DNA of 64,000 nucleotides from Azospirillum brasilense (GTDB lineage Bacteria > Pseudomonadota > Alphaproteobacteria > Azospirillales > Azospirillaceae), in the NCBI RefSeq assembly GCF_007827795.1, contig NZ_VITI01000019.1, positions 22,625 to 86,624 on the forward strand. The letters are read 5' to 3'. Below are positions 45,854 to 53,441 of this stretch, in pieces. The stretch's first letter is position 1, and each line of letters starts with the position of its first letter. A model generated the notes under the pieces. That model was not told where the DNA came from, did not search any database, and saw nothing but the letters and a program-made list of their open reading frames with translations. Both the position numbers and the translations under genes were made by a program.

Positions 45854-47776
45854 ATGAGCCAAAGCTCGGCCGATCGCTACAACCAGATCCACGCCCGTTC
45901 CCTGTCCGATCCCGACGGATTCTGGGGCGAGGCGGCGGAAGACATCACTTGGATCAAGCGTTGGGACAAGGTGCTGGACGATAGCAACGCGCCCTTCTAC
46001 CGCTGGTTCACCGGCGGCGTCCTGAACACCTGCTACAACGCCGTCGACCGCCATGTGGAGGCCGGACGCGGCGCCCAGGCGGCGATCATCTACGACAGCC
46101 CGGTCACCAAGACCGTCCAGACCATCACCTACGCCGAACTCCAGGATCAGGTCGCCCGCTTCGCCGGCGCGCTGCGCGCCCAGGGCGTGGAGAAGGGCGA
46201 CCGCGTCATCCTCTATATGCCGATGATCCCGCAGTCGCTGGTCGCCATGCTGGCCTGCGCGCGTCTCGGCGCGGTGCATTCGGTGGTGTTCGGCGGCTTC
46301 GCCCCGCACGAGTTGGCGACCCGCATCAACGACTCCCGGCCGAAGGCCATCGTCTCGGCCTCCTGCGGCATCGAGCCGAACCGCATCGTCAAGTACAAGC
46401 CGATGCTCGACGCCGCCATCGAGCAGGCGGAGCACAAGCCGTCGAGCGTCATCGTCTTCCAGCGCCCGCAGGAGACCGCGACCCTGGTCGAGGGCCGCGA
46501 CGTGGATTGGGCGGAGGCCGTCGCCAAGGCCGAACCGGCGGAATGCGTGCCGGTGGCCGCGACCGACCCGCTCTACATCCTCTACACGTCGGGCACCACG
46601 GGCCAGCCGAAGGGCGTCATCCGCGACAACGGCGGCCACGCCGTGGCGCTGAAGTGGACGATGAAGAACATCTACAACGTCGAGCCGGGCGAGGTGTACT
46701 GGGCGGCGTCGGATGTGGGCTGGGTGGTCGGCCACTCCTACATCGTCTACGGCCCGCTGCTGCACGGCTGCACCACGGTGGTGTTCGAGGGCAAGCCGGT
46801 GGGCACGCCGGACGCCGGCACCTTCTGGCGGGTGATCGAGCAGCACAAGATCGGCACGCTGTTCACCGCCCCGACCGCCTTCCGTGCCATCAAGCGCGAG
46901 GACCCCAACGCCGAACTGCTGAAGAAGTACGACCTGTCGCACTTCCGCGCCTTGTTCCTGGCCGGTGAGCGGTCGGACCCCGACACCCTGCATTGGGCCG
47001 AAGACAATCTGAACGTTCCGGTGATCGACCATTGGTGGCAGACCGAGACCGGCTGGGCGATCTCCGGCAACCCGCTGGGCGTGCATCTCTTCCCGATCAA
47101 GTACGGCTCCGCCACCCGCCCGATGCCGGGCTGGGACGTGCAGATCCTGAACGCCGAGAACAAGGAAGTGCCGCGCGGCGACATCGGCGCCATCTGCGTG
47201 AAGCTGCCGCTGCCTCCGGGCACGCTGCCGACGCTGTGGAACGCCGACGACCGGTACAAGACGTCGTACCTGTCCGACTATCCCGGCTACTACCAGACCG
47301 GTGACGCGGGCTTCATCGACGACGACGGCTACGTCTACATCATGGCCCGCACCGACGACATCATCAACGTCGCCGGCCACCGCCTGTCCACCGGCGGCAT
47401 GGAGGAGGTCCTGGCGAGCCACAAGGACGTGGCGGAATGCGCGGTGATCGGCGTCGCCGACGACCTGAAGGGGCAGGTGCCGCTGGGCTTCCTCTGCCTG
47501 AAGGCCGGCGTGACCCGACCGCATGAGGAGATCGTCAAGGAGGTCGTCCAGCTCGTCCGCGAGCAGATCGGCCCGGTTGCCGATTTCAAGCGCGCCGTGG
47601 TGGTGGAGCGCCTGCCGAAGACCCGCTCCGGCAAGATCCTGCGCGGCACCATGCAGAAGATCGCCGACAACCAGGACTACAAGACCCCCGCGACCATCGA
47701 CGATCCGGGCATCCTGCCGGAAATCGCCGAGGCGCTGCAGTCGCTTGGCTACGCCAAGGCGCATCAGGCCGGCTGA
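45854..47776 (+). CDS. prpE: Propionyl-CoA synthetase
   Basis: Makes propionyl-CoA from propionate, ATP and CoA. The 640-aa acetyl-CoA-synthetase-like protein has TSGTTGQPKG near residue 245, the PrpE-type VIRDNGGHAVALKW, DHWWQTETGW, and the C-terminal catalytic Lys in PKTRSGKIL. The active-site region is of the PrpE rather than AcsA type. A strong hairpin terminator follows. With the nearby secreted esterase the region may be concerned with short-chain acids, but this is inferred. Confidence 0.9.
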   Translation: MSQSSADRYNQIHARSLSDPDGFWGEAAEDITWIKRWDKVLDDSNAPFYRWFTGGVLNTCYNAVDRHVEAGRGAQAAIIYDSPVTKTVQTITYAELQDQVARFAGALRAQGVEKGDRVILYMPMIPQSLVAMLACARLGAVHSVVFGGFAPHELATRINDSRPKAIVSASCGIEPNRIVKYKPMLDAAIEQAEHKPSSVIVFQRPQETATLVEGRDVDWAEAVAKAEPAECVPVAATDPLYILYTSGTTGQPKGVIRDNGGHAVALKWTMKNIYNVEPGEVYWAASDVGWVVGHSYIVYGPLLHGCTTVVFEGKPVGTPDAGTFWRVIEQHKIGTLFTAPTAFRAIKREDPNAELLKKYDLSHFRALFLAGERSDPDTLHWAEDNLNVPVIDHWWQTETGWAISGNPLGVHLFPIKYGSATRPMPGWDVQILNAENKEVPRGDIGAICVKLPLPPGTLPTLWNADDRYKTSYLSDYPGYYQTGDAGFIDDDGYVYIMARTDDIINVAGHRLSTGGMEEVLASHKDVAECAVIGVADDLKGQVPLGFLCLKAGVTRPHEEIVKEVVQLVREQIGPVADFKRAVVVERLPKTRSGKILRGTMQKIADNQDYKTPATIDDPGILPEIAEALQSLGYAKAHQAG

Positions 47777-47794
47777 CCGGTCCTGCGTTTGCTT

Positions 47795-47828
47795 CCCCTT
47801 CCCCGGCACCGTCCGGGGAAGGGGTTTT
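47795..47828 (+). terminator. Terminator of prpE
   Basis: CCCCTTCCCCGG (47795-47806) pairs perfectly with CCGGGGAAGGGG (47813-47824) over a six-base loop and is followed by TTTT. It lies 18 bases past the prpE stop. Confidence 0.9.
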
Positions 47829-47837
47829 CTGTTTCGG

Positions 47838-48134
47838 CTAAGCCTTGTCCAGCGCGGTCAGGGAGTCGTCCAGTTCGTCCAGCCGGGCCTGTTCGGCTTC
47901 CAGCTCCGCCAGCGCGCGGCGGGCGTTGGCGATGTCGAGATCGAGCTGGTCGCGCCGCCGCCGGATCAGTTCTTCCAGCGGGGTCAGCTCCTCCATGGCC
48001 AGCGCCTGGGCGATGGCCGCGTTGCTGCCGCCACCCAGCGCCAGCCGCACCATCCGGGTGCTCGGGCGGATGCCCTGAGCCTCCAGATGGCGGGCTGTAA
48101 CCAAAATCTCGATGGTGTCGTGATGGCGTGCCAT
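47838..48134 (-). CDS. KfrA-like small DNA-binding protein
   Basis: A 98-aa protein with an N-terminal helix-turn-helix-like stretch, ILVTARHLEAQGIRPSTRMVRLALGGGS, matching the KfrA_N pattern, then a charged coiled-coil region rich in Arg, Glu and Leu. KfrA_N proteins bind DNA as repressors, often on plasmids. Here the C-terminal coiled coil is short. Target unknown. Convergent with prpE. Confidence 0.65.
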   Translation of the reverse strand: MARHHDTIEILVTARHLEAQGIRPSTRMVRLALGGGSNAAIAQALAMEELTPLEELIRRRRDQLDLDIANARRALAELEAEQARLDELDDSLTALDKA

Positions 48135-48424
48135 GGCCCCGCCCTTATGACGCAATGCGATGGATTGTGCCAAGCCGCGCGCCGGAATCGCTGGTTCATC
48201 CGCGCGCAGCGGCGATTTGCCACAAGGCGGCGCCCCGAGGGGGCAGTTTTCGGCCCTGCCACCTTTCCGCCGAATTTTTGCTGCACGGGCATCAAAGTCT
48301 GGAATAAACGATGAGCGGGGGGCGTTCATCCTGGCGTACCGGGTCCTGTATGGGGTTCGGCCCTGGGAGGCCGCGCCGCCCGTTCCTACCTGAAGGAGTG
48401 CCATGATCCGCCACCCGGCGGGCC
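48135..48424. other. Non-coding region before the ECF sigma gene
   Basis: No gene is convincing in these 290 bases. The region contains the ECF-type promoter candidate at 48301-48327 and an AAGGAG ribosome site at 48393-48398 that faces an ATG (48403) in the wrong frame for the sigma gene. Confidence 0.5.
48301..48327 (+). promoter_or_regulatory. ECF sigma-type promoter candidate
   Basis: GGAAT (48301-48305), 17 bases, then CGTTC (48323-48327). This fits the EcfG-type consensus GGAAC-N16/17-CGTT apart from one base. It lies about 100 bases before the sigma gene and could mean autoregulation or control by a general-stress sigma factor. Confidence 0.4.
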
Positions 48425-48967
48425 GTGGAGCCTTCGAGGCAACAATCGGGTGCGCGGTTGAGCACGTTCGGGGTCGAGCTGGAAGTCCACATTGCGTCGC
48501 TGCGCCGCTACGCGCGCGCGTTGCTACGCAACCGTTCGGATGCCGAGGATCTGGTGCAGGAGGCGTTGACGCGGGCGGTGGCGCGCGCCGACACCTTCAA
48601 GGCGGGGACGAACCTGCGGGCGTGGCTTTTCACCATCCTGCACAACGTCCATGTCAATCAGGTCCGCTCCAAAGCGTCGCGGCCCGACGAGGTCGATGTG
48701 GACAGCGTCGAGTCGAAGCTGGTGACGCCGGCCCGGCAGGAGGAACGTGTGGAGTTGCGCGAGATGATGCGCGCGCTCGACGACCTGCCGGAGGAACAGC
48801 GCAAGGTGCTGCTCCTCGTCGCGCTGGAAGGCCTGAAATACGAGGAGGTCGCCGAGACGCTCGGCGTGCCGATCGGGACCGTCATGTCGCGCCTCTCGCG
48901 GGCGCGCGAGGCGGTCAGGGCGAAGCTGGCGAACGAGGGCTCGGTGGCCCTCAGGCGGGTGAAGTGA
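48425..48967 (+). CDS. ECF (RpoE-like) RNA polymerase sigma factor
   Basis: A 180-aa sigma factor with region 2 (LRNRSDAEDLVQEALTRAV) and region 4 (PEEQRKVLLLVALEGLKYEE, then GVPIGTVMSRLSRAREAV). The start is uncertain. GTG 48425 is used, but TTG 48458 (LSTFGVELEV) is also possible. A strong AAGGAG sits before an ATG at 48403 that is out of frame. The stop overlaps the anti-sigma ATG (TGATG). It presumably controls an envelope or stress regulon, but the signal is unknown. Confidence 0.85.
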   Translation: MEPSRQQSGARLSTFGVELEVHIASLRRYARALLRNRSDAEDLVQEALTRAVARADTFKAGTNLRAWLFTILHNVHVNQVRSKASRPDEVDVDSVESKLVTPARQEERVELREMMRALDDLPEEQRKVLLLVALEGLKYEEVAETLGVPIGTVMSRLSRAREAVRAKLANEGSVALRRVK

Positions 48968-49914
48968 TGAACGCGCATTGCGTAACGGACGACGAACTGC
49001 ATGCCTACGTGGATGGGCAACTGGCTCCGGAACGCCGGCTCTTCGTGGAGCGATGGCTGGCCGACGACCCCGATGCCGCCCGCCGGGCGGAGGATTACCG
49101 CGCCCAGGCCGCGCTGCTGCACGAACTCTTCGACCCCGTGCTGCGCGAGCCGGCCAGCGGCCCGGTCGAGGAGCTGACGGGCAAGCTGCGCGGGCGCATG
49201 CCCGGCAACGACAACGCCGGCCCCTGGCACGCCCGCTCCTGGGTGCGCATGGCCGCGGCGGTGATGCTGATCATCGGCGGGGCCGGCGGCGGCTGGCTGG
49301 GCCGTGGCGCCGTCGACCAGTCGCCGGTCGTCCAGCAGCGCCAGACGCTGCAGACCTTCGCCGAGGAGGCCACCCAGGCCCACCGCTTCTACACCTCCGA
49401 CGAGCGCTTCCAGGTCGAGCTCGGCGCCGACAACCAGGATGAGCTGAACAGCTGGCTGTCCAAGCGCGTCGGGCGCGACGTCTTCGGCCCGGACCTCGGC
49501 AAGGTCGGGCTGCGCCTGATCGGCGGCCGGTCGCTGCCCACCGAGCTGGGAGCCGGCGCCCAGTACATGTACGTGAACGAGGCCAACAAGCGCGTCACCC
49601 TGTTCGTCGGCGCCCCGCGCTCCGGCAATCCGGCGAAGTTCGGCTTCTCGCAGAACGGCGACGTGGCGACCATCTACTGGGTGGAAGGCCCGCTGGCCTA
49701 CGCGCTGGCCGGCCGGATGTCCAAGGAGGACCTGCTGCGCGTCGCCGAGGCCGTCTACAACGACGTCAAGGCCGGCCCGCGCCGCCCCGAGCCGCAGCAA
49801 CAAAACCAGCAGAACCAGCAGCCCCCGCAGGACCAGCCGCCGCAGCCGCAGCAGGACCAGCCGCCCGCCGGGGTCCAGCCGATCAGCGACACGCACAAGC
49901 CGAAGGACAGCTGA
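48967..49914 (+). CDS. Anti-sigma factor, membrane-anchored
   Basis: A 315-aa protein paired with the sigma gene through a one-base overlap. The cytoplasmic N-terminal domain, about residues 1-90, begins CVTDDELHAYVDGQLAPE and lacks a full HxxxCxxC zinc site. One transmembrane helix spans about 94-111 (RMAAAVMLIIGGAGGGW). The periplasmic part continues to about 265 and ends in a Gln/Pro-rich tail from 267. This is the typical layout of RskA/ChrR-like regulators. The signal it senses is unknown. Confidence 0.82.
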   Translation: MNAHCVTDDELHAYVDGQLAPERRLFVERWLADDPDAARRAEDYRAQAALLHELFDPVLREPASGPVEELTGKLRGRMPGNDNAGPWHARSWVRMAAAVMLIIGGAGGGWLGRGAVDQSPVVQQRQTLQTFAEEATQAHRFYTSDERFQVELGADNQDELNSWLSKRVGRDVFGPDLGKVGLRLIGGRSLPTELGAGAQYMYVNEANKRVTLFVGAPRSGNPAKFGFSQNGDVATIYWVEGPLAYALAGRMSKEDLLRVAEAVYNDVKAGPRRPEPQQQNQQNQQPPQDQPPQPQQDQPPAGVQPISDTHKPKDS

Positions 49915-49935
49915 GGCGGGGAAGCGGAGATTTTT

Positions 49936-49956
49936 GCGAGGGGCGGCGCCCCTCGC
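49936..49956 (+). terminator. Hairpin after the anti-sigma gene
   Basis: GCGAGGGGC (49936-49944) and GCCCCTCGC (49948-49956) enclose GGC. No T-tract follows on the plus strand, but TTTTT precedes it. Likely termination or mRNA end for the sigma/anti-sigma operon. Confidence 0.55.
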
Positions 49957-50084
49957 GCGCTTCTCCGAGATGACGGGACTCTTGGGGCGCATAAGTTGAG
50001 ATAACGATCCCCTCTTCGTTTCCCGGTTTACTCCCACCCCGCCGCCGCTCCACAATGCGTCGGCGACGGCGTGGAACGTGGAGC

Positions 50085-50750
50085 ATGCGGGACTGGTACT
50101 TCATCGGCGACAGCCACGTGCAATCCTTCGAGATCGCCGCGACGATCCGCCTGCTCGATCGGCCGGCGCGCTGTCTGCTGGTTCCGGGAGCAACCTCGAT
50201 CGGCCTGCGCAACCCGGAAAGCCAGACCCACGCGGTCACTCTCTTCAAGGACGCGCTGCTGCCCGCCGATCCAAACGCCATTCCGGTGATCCAGCTCGGC
50301 GAGGTCGATTGCGGCTTCGTCATCTGGTGGCGGGCGCAGAGGCATGGCGACTGTGTCGAGCGGCAGTTGGAGGATTCGGTGTCCGCCTGCGCCGCCTTCG
50401 TGGACGATCTGCTGGCGGGCGGCTATCCCACGCTGGTGCTGACCGGGGCGGTGCTGCCGACCATCCGGGACGGCGAGACCCGCGGCAAGGTCGCGCGCGC
50501 CCGGCACGAGATCACCGCCACGCTGCGCCAGCGGACCGAGCTGACCCACCGCTACAACGCCCGCCTGCGCGACGAGGCGGAGGCGCGCGGGCTGCCCTTC
50601 GTCGACATCACGCCGCGCATCACTGATCCGGAGAGCGGGCTGGTCGCCGAGGCGTTCCGCAGCCCGAATCCCGGTGACCACCATCTGCACCCCATCCGCG
50701 CCGCCGGGGTCTGGGCGGAGGCCCTGAACGCACTGGACCTGCCGCCATGA
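50085..50750 (+). CDS. SGNH/GDSL-type hydrolase
   Basis: A 221-aa protein with the SGNH block I reading FIGDSHV (catalytic Ser), a possible block III in IQLGEVDCG, and a C-terminal D-x-x-H in PGDHHLHP as block V. No signal peptide is present, so it is cytoplasmic unless translocated otherwise. It is an esterase or deacylase candidate, perhaps of a sugar acetyl group. It is the first of three genes, all on the plus strand, followed by a TPR-GT9 fusion and a GT8-like gene. Confidence 0.75.
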   Translation: MRDWYFIGDSHVQSFEIAATIRLLDRPARCLLVPGATSIGLRNPESQTHAVTLFKDALLPADPNAIPVIQLGEVDCGFVIWWRAQRHGDCVERQLEDSVSACAAFVDDLLAGGYPTLVLTGAVLPTIRDGETRGKVARARHEITATLRQRTELTHRYNARLRDEAEARGLPFVDITPRITDPESGLVAEAFRSPNPGDHHLHPIRAAGVWAEALNALDLPP

Positions 50751-50790
50751 TGACGCCCATCATGATCCGATCGTCATCCCAGGAGGCCGC

Positions 50791-52461
50791 GTGACCGACG
50801 CGATGGAGTTTCTCCGCGCGGGCGCCGCCGCGCTCCAACGGGGCGACCGGGTGGGGGCGGAGCGCAGGGTCATCCGCGCGCTGGCGCTGGTCCCCAGCCA
50901 CGGCGAAGCCTGGAACATCTTGGGCGTGCTGGCCGTCTCCGCCGGCGACCCCGCCGGAGGGGAGGAACGCTTCCGCCGGGCGTCCGCCTGCGCGCCGGAC
51001 AACCCCAACTATTCGCGCAGCCAGGCGGAATGCCTGAAGCGCCAGGGGCGGACGGACCGGGCGGCGGCCTTGCTGGCCGGCGCCGTGCGTCGCGGCGTGC
51101 TGTCGGCCGATCTCGCCTGCGACCTCGGTGACCTGCGGCTGGGCATGCGGGATGTCGCCGCGGCGGCGGCGCTCTACCGGCTGGCGCTGGCGCTGGCCCC
51201 AGGCCACACCCGCAGCCTGAACAATCTGGCGGAGGCGCTGAGCAAGGCGGAGCGGCTGGACGCGGCGGCCGACGCCTTGGCCCGGTTGGCGGTGCTGCGT
51301 GGCACGGCGGCCGCCTGGGGGGCAGCGGGGGCGGCGCTGCTGGCGGCATGGCGGCAGGACGAGGCGCGCGCCGCGCTGCGCCGGGCCGTCGCGCTCGACC
51401 CGTCCACGGCCGAGCACTGGGCCAACCTGGGCTTCGCCGGGCTGGGACGGCACGCGGTCGCCCTGGCGGAGGTCGCCTTCGACCGCGCCTTGCGCCTGTC
51501 ACCGGGGATGGATGCGGCACGGGCGGGGCGGGGGACGCTGTGGATGCTCACCGGGCGCCTGCGCGACGGAGCGGCGGATTATGAGGCGCGGCTGAGCCTG
51601 CCCGCCTTCATGCCGCCGCGACCTTACAGCCGGCCTGTCTGGGACGGTCAGGTTCAGCCGGGCCGGACGCTGCTGATCCATGCCGACCGCGGCCATGGTG
51701 ACGCCATCCAGTTCATCCGCTACGCCCCGCTGCTGCGGGCCCAGGGTATGCGCGTGGTCTTCCACGGGCCGGAGGGTCTGCTCGACCTCTTCCGCGCGTC
51801 GGAACTGGTGGATGGCCTGTCCGGTCTCGACGGACCGCCGCTGGCCCACGACGTCCAAATCCCCATCATGAGCCTGATCCACCGGATGGGCACCGATCTG
51901 GACAGTGTGCCCGCCACCGTTCCCTATCTGCAGACGCCCGACGCGGCGGCGCGGCGTTGGGCGGAACGTCTGGCCGGGTTGCGGGGTGTGAAGGCGGGGC
52001 TGGTCTGGCACGGCTCGGTCGCCTTTCCCTACCATCGCCAGCGCTCGCCGGGGCTGGAGGCGGTGCTGCCGCTGACCGGGATCCCCGGCGTGACGACCGT
52101 CCTGCTCCAGGTTGCCAACGGGCGCGCGGACCTTGAGCGCCACACCCCGCTCGGCCCGTTCCTTGACCTGGGGACGGAGCTTCGCGATTTCGCGGACACC
52201 GCCGCGGCGATCCAGGCGCTGGACATCGTGATCAGCCCCTGCACCGCCGTGGCCCACCTCGCCGGAGCGCTGGGAAAGCCGGTTGCGGTGCTGCTCGACC
52301 AGGGGGCGGAGTGGCGCTGGATGTGCGGACGGGTGGATTCGCCCTGGTATCCGACGGCACGCCTCTACCGCCAAGCCGTGTTCGGCGACTGGACGGAGCC
52401 GGTGGAACGGCTGCGCCGCGATTTGGCGGCGCTGAAGGGACCCTTGCAGGATCGACCATGA
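50791..52461 (+). CDS. TPR protein with C-terminal GT9-like glycosyltransferase domain (second copy)
   Basis: A 556-aa paralogue of the gene at 10434. TPR-like helices cover about residues 1-260. The GT-B-like domain starts near 285 (LLIHADRGHGDAIQFIRY) and contains ISPCTAVAHLAGALG, in which the TGP of the first copy is TAV. It ends with VDSPWYPTARLYRQ. The GTG start lies 40 bases after the SGNH gene. The stop overlaps the next ATG (ATGA), implying coupling. Probably adds sugar to a protein or lipid acceptor, and the TPRs would recognise the acceptor. Confidence 0.82.
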   Translation: MTDAMEFLRAGAAALQRGDRVGAERRVIRALALVPSHGEAWNILGVLAVSAGDPAGGEERFRRASACAPDNPNYSRSQAECLKRQGRTDRAAALLAGAVRRGVLSADLACDLGDLRLGMRDVAAAAALYRLALALAPGHTRSLNNLAEALSKAERLDAAADALARLAVLRGTAAAWGAAGAALLAAWRQDEARAALRRAVALDPSTAEHWANLGFAGLGRHAVALAEVAFDRALRLSPGMDAARAGRGTLWMLTGRLRDGAADYEARLSLPAFMPPRPYSRPVWDGQVQPGRTLLIHADRGHGDAIQFIRYAPLLRAQGMRVVFHGPEGLLDLFRASELVDGLSGLDGPPLAHDVQIPIMSLIHRMGTDLDSVPATVPYLQTPDAAARRWAERLAGLRGVKAGLVWHGSVAFPYHRQRSPGLEAVLPLTGIPGVTTVLLQVANGRADLERHTPLGPFLDLGTELRDFADTAAAIQALDIVISPCTAVAHLAGALGKPVAVLLDQGAEWRWMCGRVDSPWYPTARLYRQAVFGDWTEPVERLRRDLAALKGPLQDRP

Positions 52462-53384
52462 ACACACTGTGCGTGACCGGCGCCAACGCGCGTTACTTCA
52501 TCACCACGCTCGCCTTGCTGGAGGGGCTGACGGGGCGTTTTCCGCTGGAGCGGGTGCGCGTCTGCGATTTCGGTCTGACCGACGGGCAGCGCGCGTACCT
52601 GCGCGCCGCCGGCCTGCTGCTCGACCGCCCGAAGATCCTGCCGACGGACGCGCATCCCTATCTGTGCAAGGGGCACCTGTCGGAATATTGCGCGGGCGAG
52701 GCGTGGGACAACCTGCTGTGGCTGGACGCCGACATGATGGTGGGAGCCCTCAACCTCGCCATGGCCGAGCGGCTGGCGGATGACCTCCGGCGCTCCGGCA
52801 AGGCGCTCGCCACCACCGACACGGTGGACCGCATGACCTTCGGCGGGATGATGGACGAACTGCACAGCGGCGGCCATTACGTCACGCCGGCGGAACGCCT
52901 GTTGCGGGACCGCGGGATCGACCCGGACTCGCCGTACCTGATGTCGGCGCTGATGCTGTGGGTGTCGCGCGGGTTGCTGGCGGAATGGGCGGTGACCTGC
53001 CGCAGCGTCGCACAGCACGCGCTGTGGGAACAGAATGTGCTGAACGCGCTGGTCCATCCCGATCCCGGCTGCGTGGAGGTGCTCGACGCGCGCCTGTGGC
53101 AGGTCTACGACGCGCCATTGGCCGACGTGACGATGCCGGACCCGCGGAACCGCCACGGCTTCGTGCTCGACGGGCATCCGGTGATGGTCGTCCACGCCAC
53201 CTCCCGGAAGGGGCATCACCTGGACGCCGACCTCTCGCTGAACTTCGGAGAGCATGTGCTGAAGGGCTATCTGCGCACCTTTGCCAATCCGGCCCTTCAG
53301 CAACAGCACCTGCGCCATCTTGCCGCCGCCGTCACCCGCAACCGCGCCGCCCTGGCGGAGATCGGCGTCCTGCAGCCGCGCTGA
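52458..53384 (+). CDS. GT8-like glycosyltransferase with DxD motif
   Basis: A 308-aa GT-A-type protein. It begins TLCVTGANARYFITTL, has the metal/nucleotide-sugar DxD motif as LLWLDADMMVG near residue 97, and ends with HATSRKGHHLDADLSLNFGEH. The DxD resembles GT8/LgtC-type or mannosyltransferase families, and the exact GT class is not certain. It overlaps the TPR-GT9 gene by four bases. A hairpin (53386-53416) follows, then the convergent indolepyruvate oxidoreductase. Confidence 0.75.
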   Translation: MNTLCVTGANARYFITTLALLEGLTGRFPLERVRVCDFGLTDGQRAYLRAAGLLLDRPKILPTDAHPYLCKGHLSEYCAGEAWDNLLWLDADMMVGALNLAMAERLADDLRRSGKALATTDTVDRMTFGGMMDELHSGGHYVTPAERLLRDRGIDPDSPYLMSALMLWVSRGLLAEWAVTCRSVAQHALWEQNVLNALVHPDPGCVEVLDARLWQVYDAPLADVTMPDPRNRHGFVLDGHPVMVVHATSRKGHHLDADLSLNFGEHVLKGYLRTFANPALQQQHLRHLAAAVTRNRAALAEIGVLQPR

Positions 53385-53385
53385 G

Positions 53386-53416
53386 GGTGCGGGAGGCAGG
53401 CCGCCCCCCGCACCCG
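53386..53416 (+). terminator. Hairpin between convergent genes
   Basis: GGGTGCGGG (53386-53394) pairs with CCCGCACCC (53408-53416) across a 13-base loop. It has no T-tract and could serve both flanking genes. Confidence 0.5.
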
Positions 53417-53441
53417 GTCGCTTCGGTCAAAAACCTTGCGG

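Noticed and set aside
48403..48966. Open frame upstream of the anti-sigma gene in the same frame
   Set aside because: It covers the sigma-factor gene in another frame. The sigma factor motifs are clear, so this is a shadow, although its AAGGAG-ATG start is odd (see findings).
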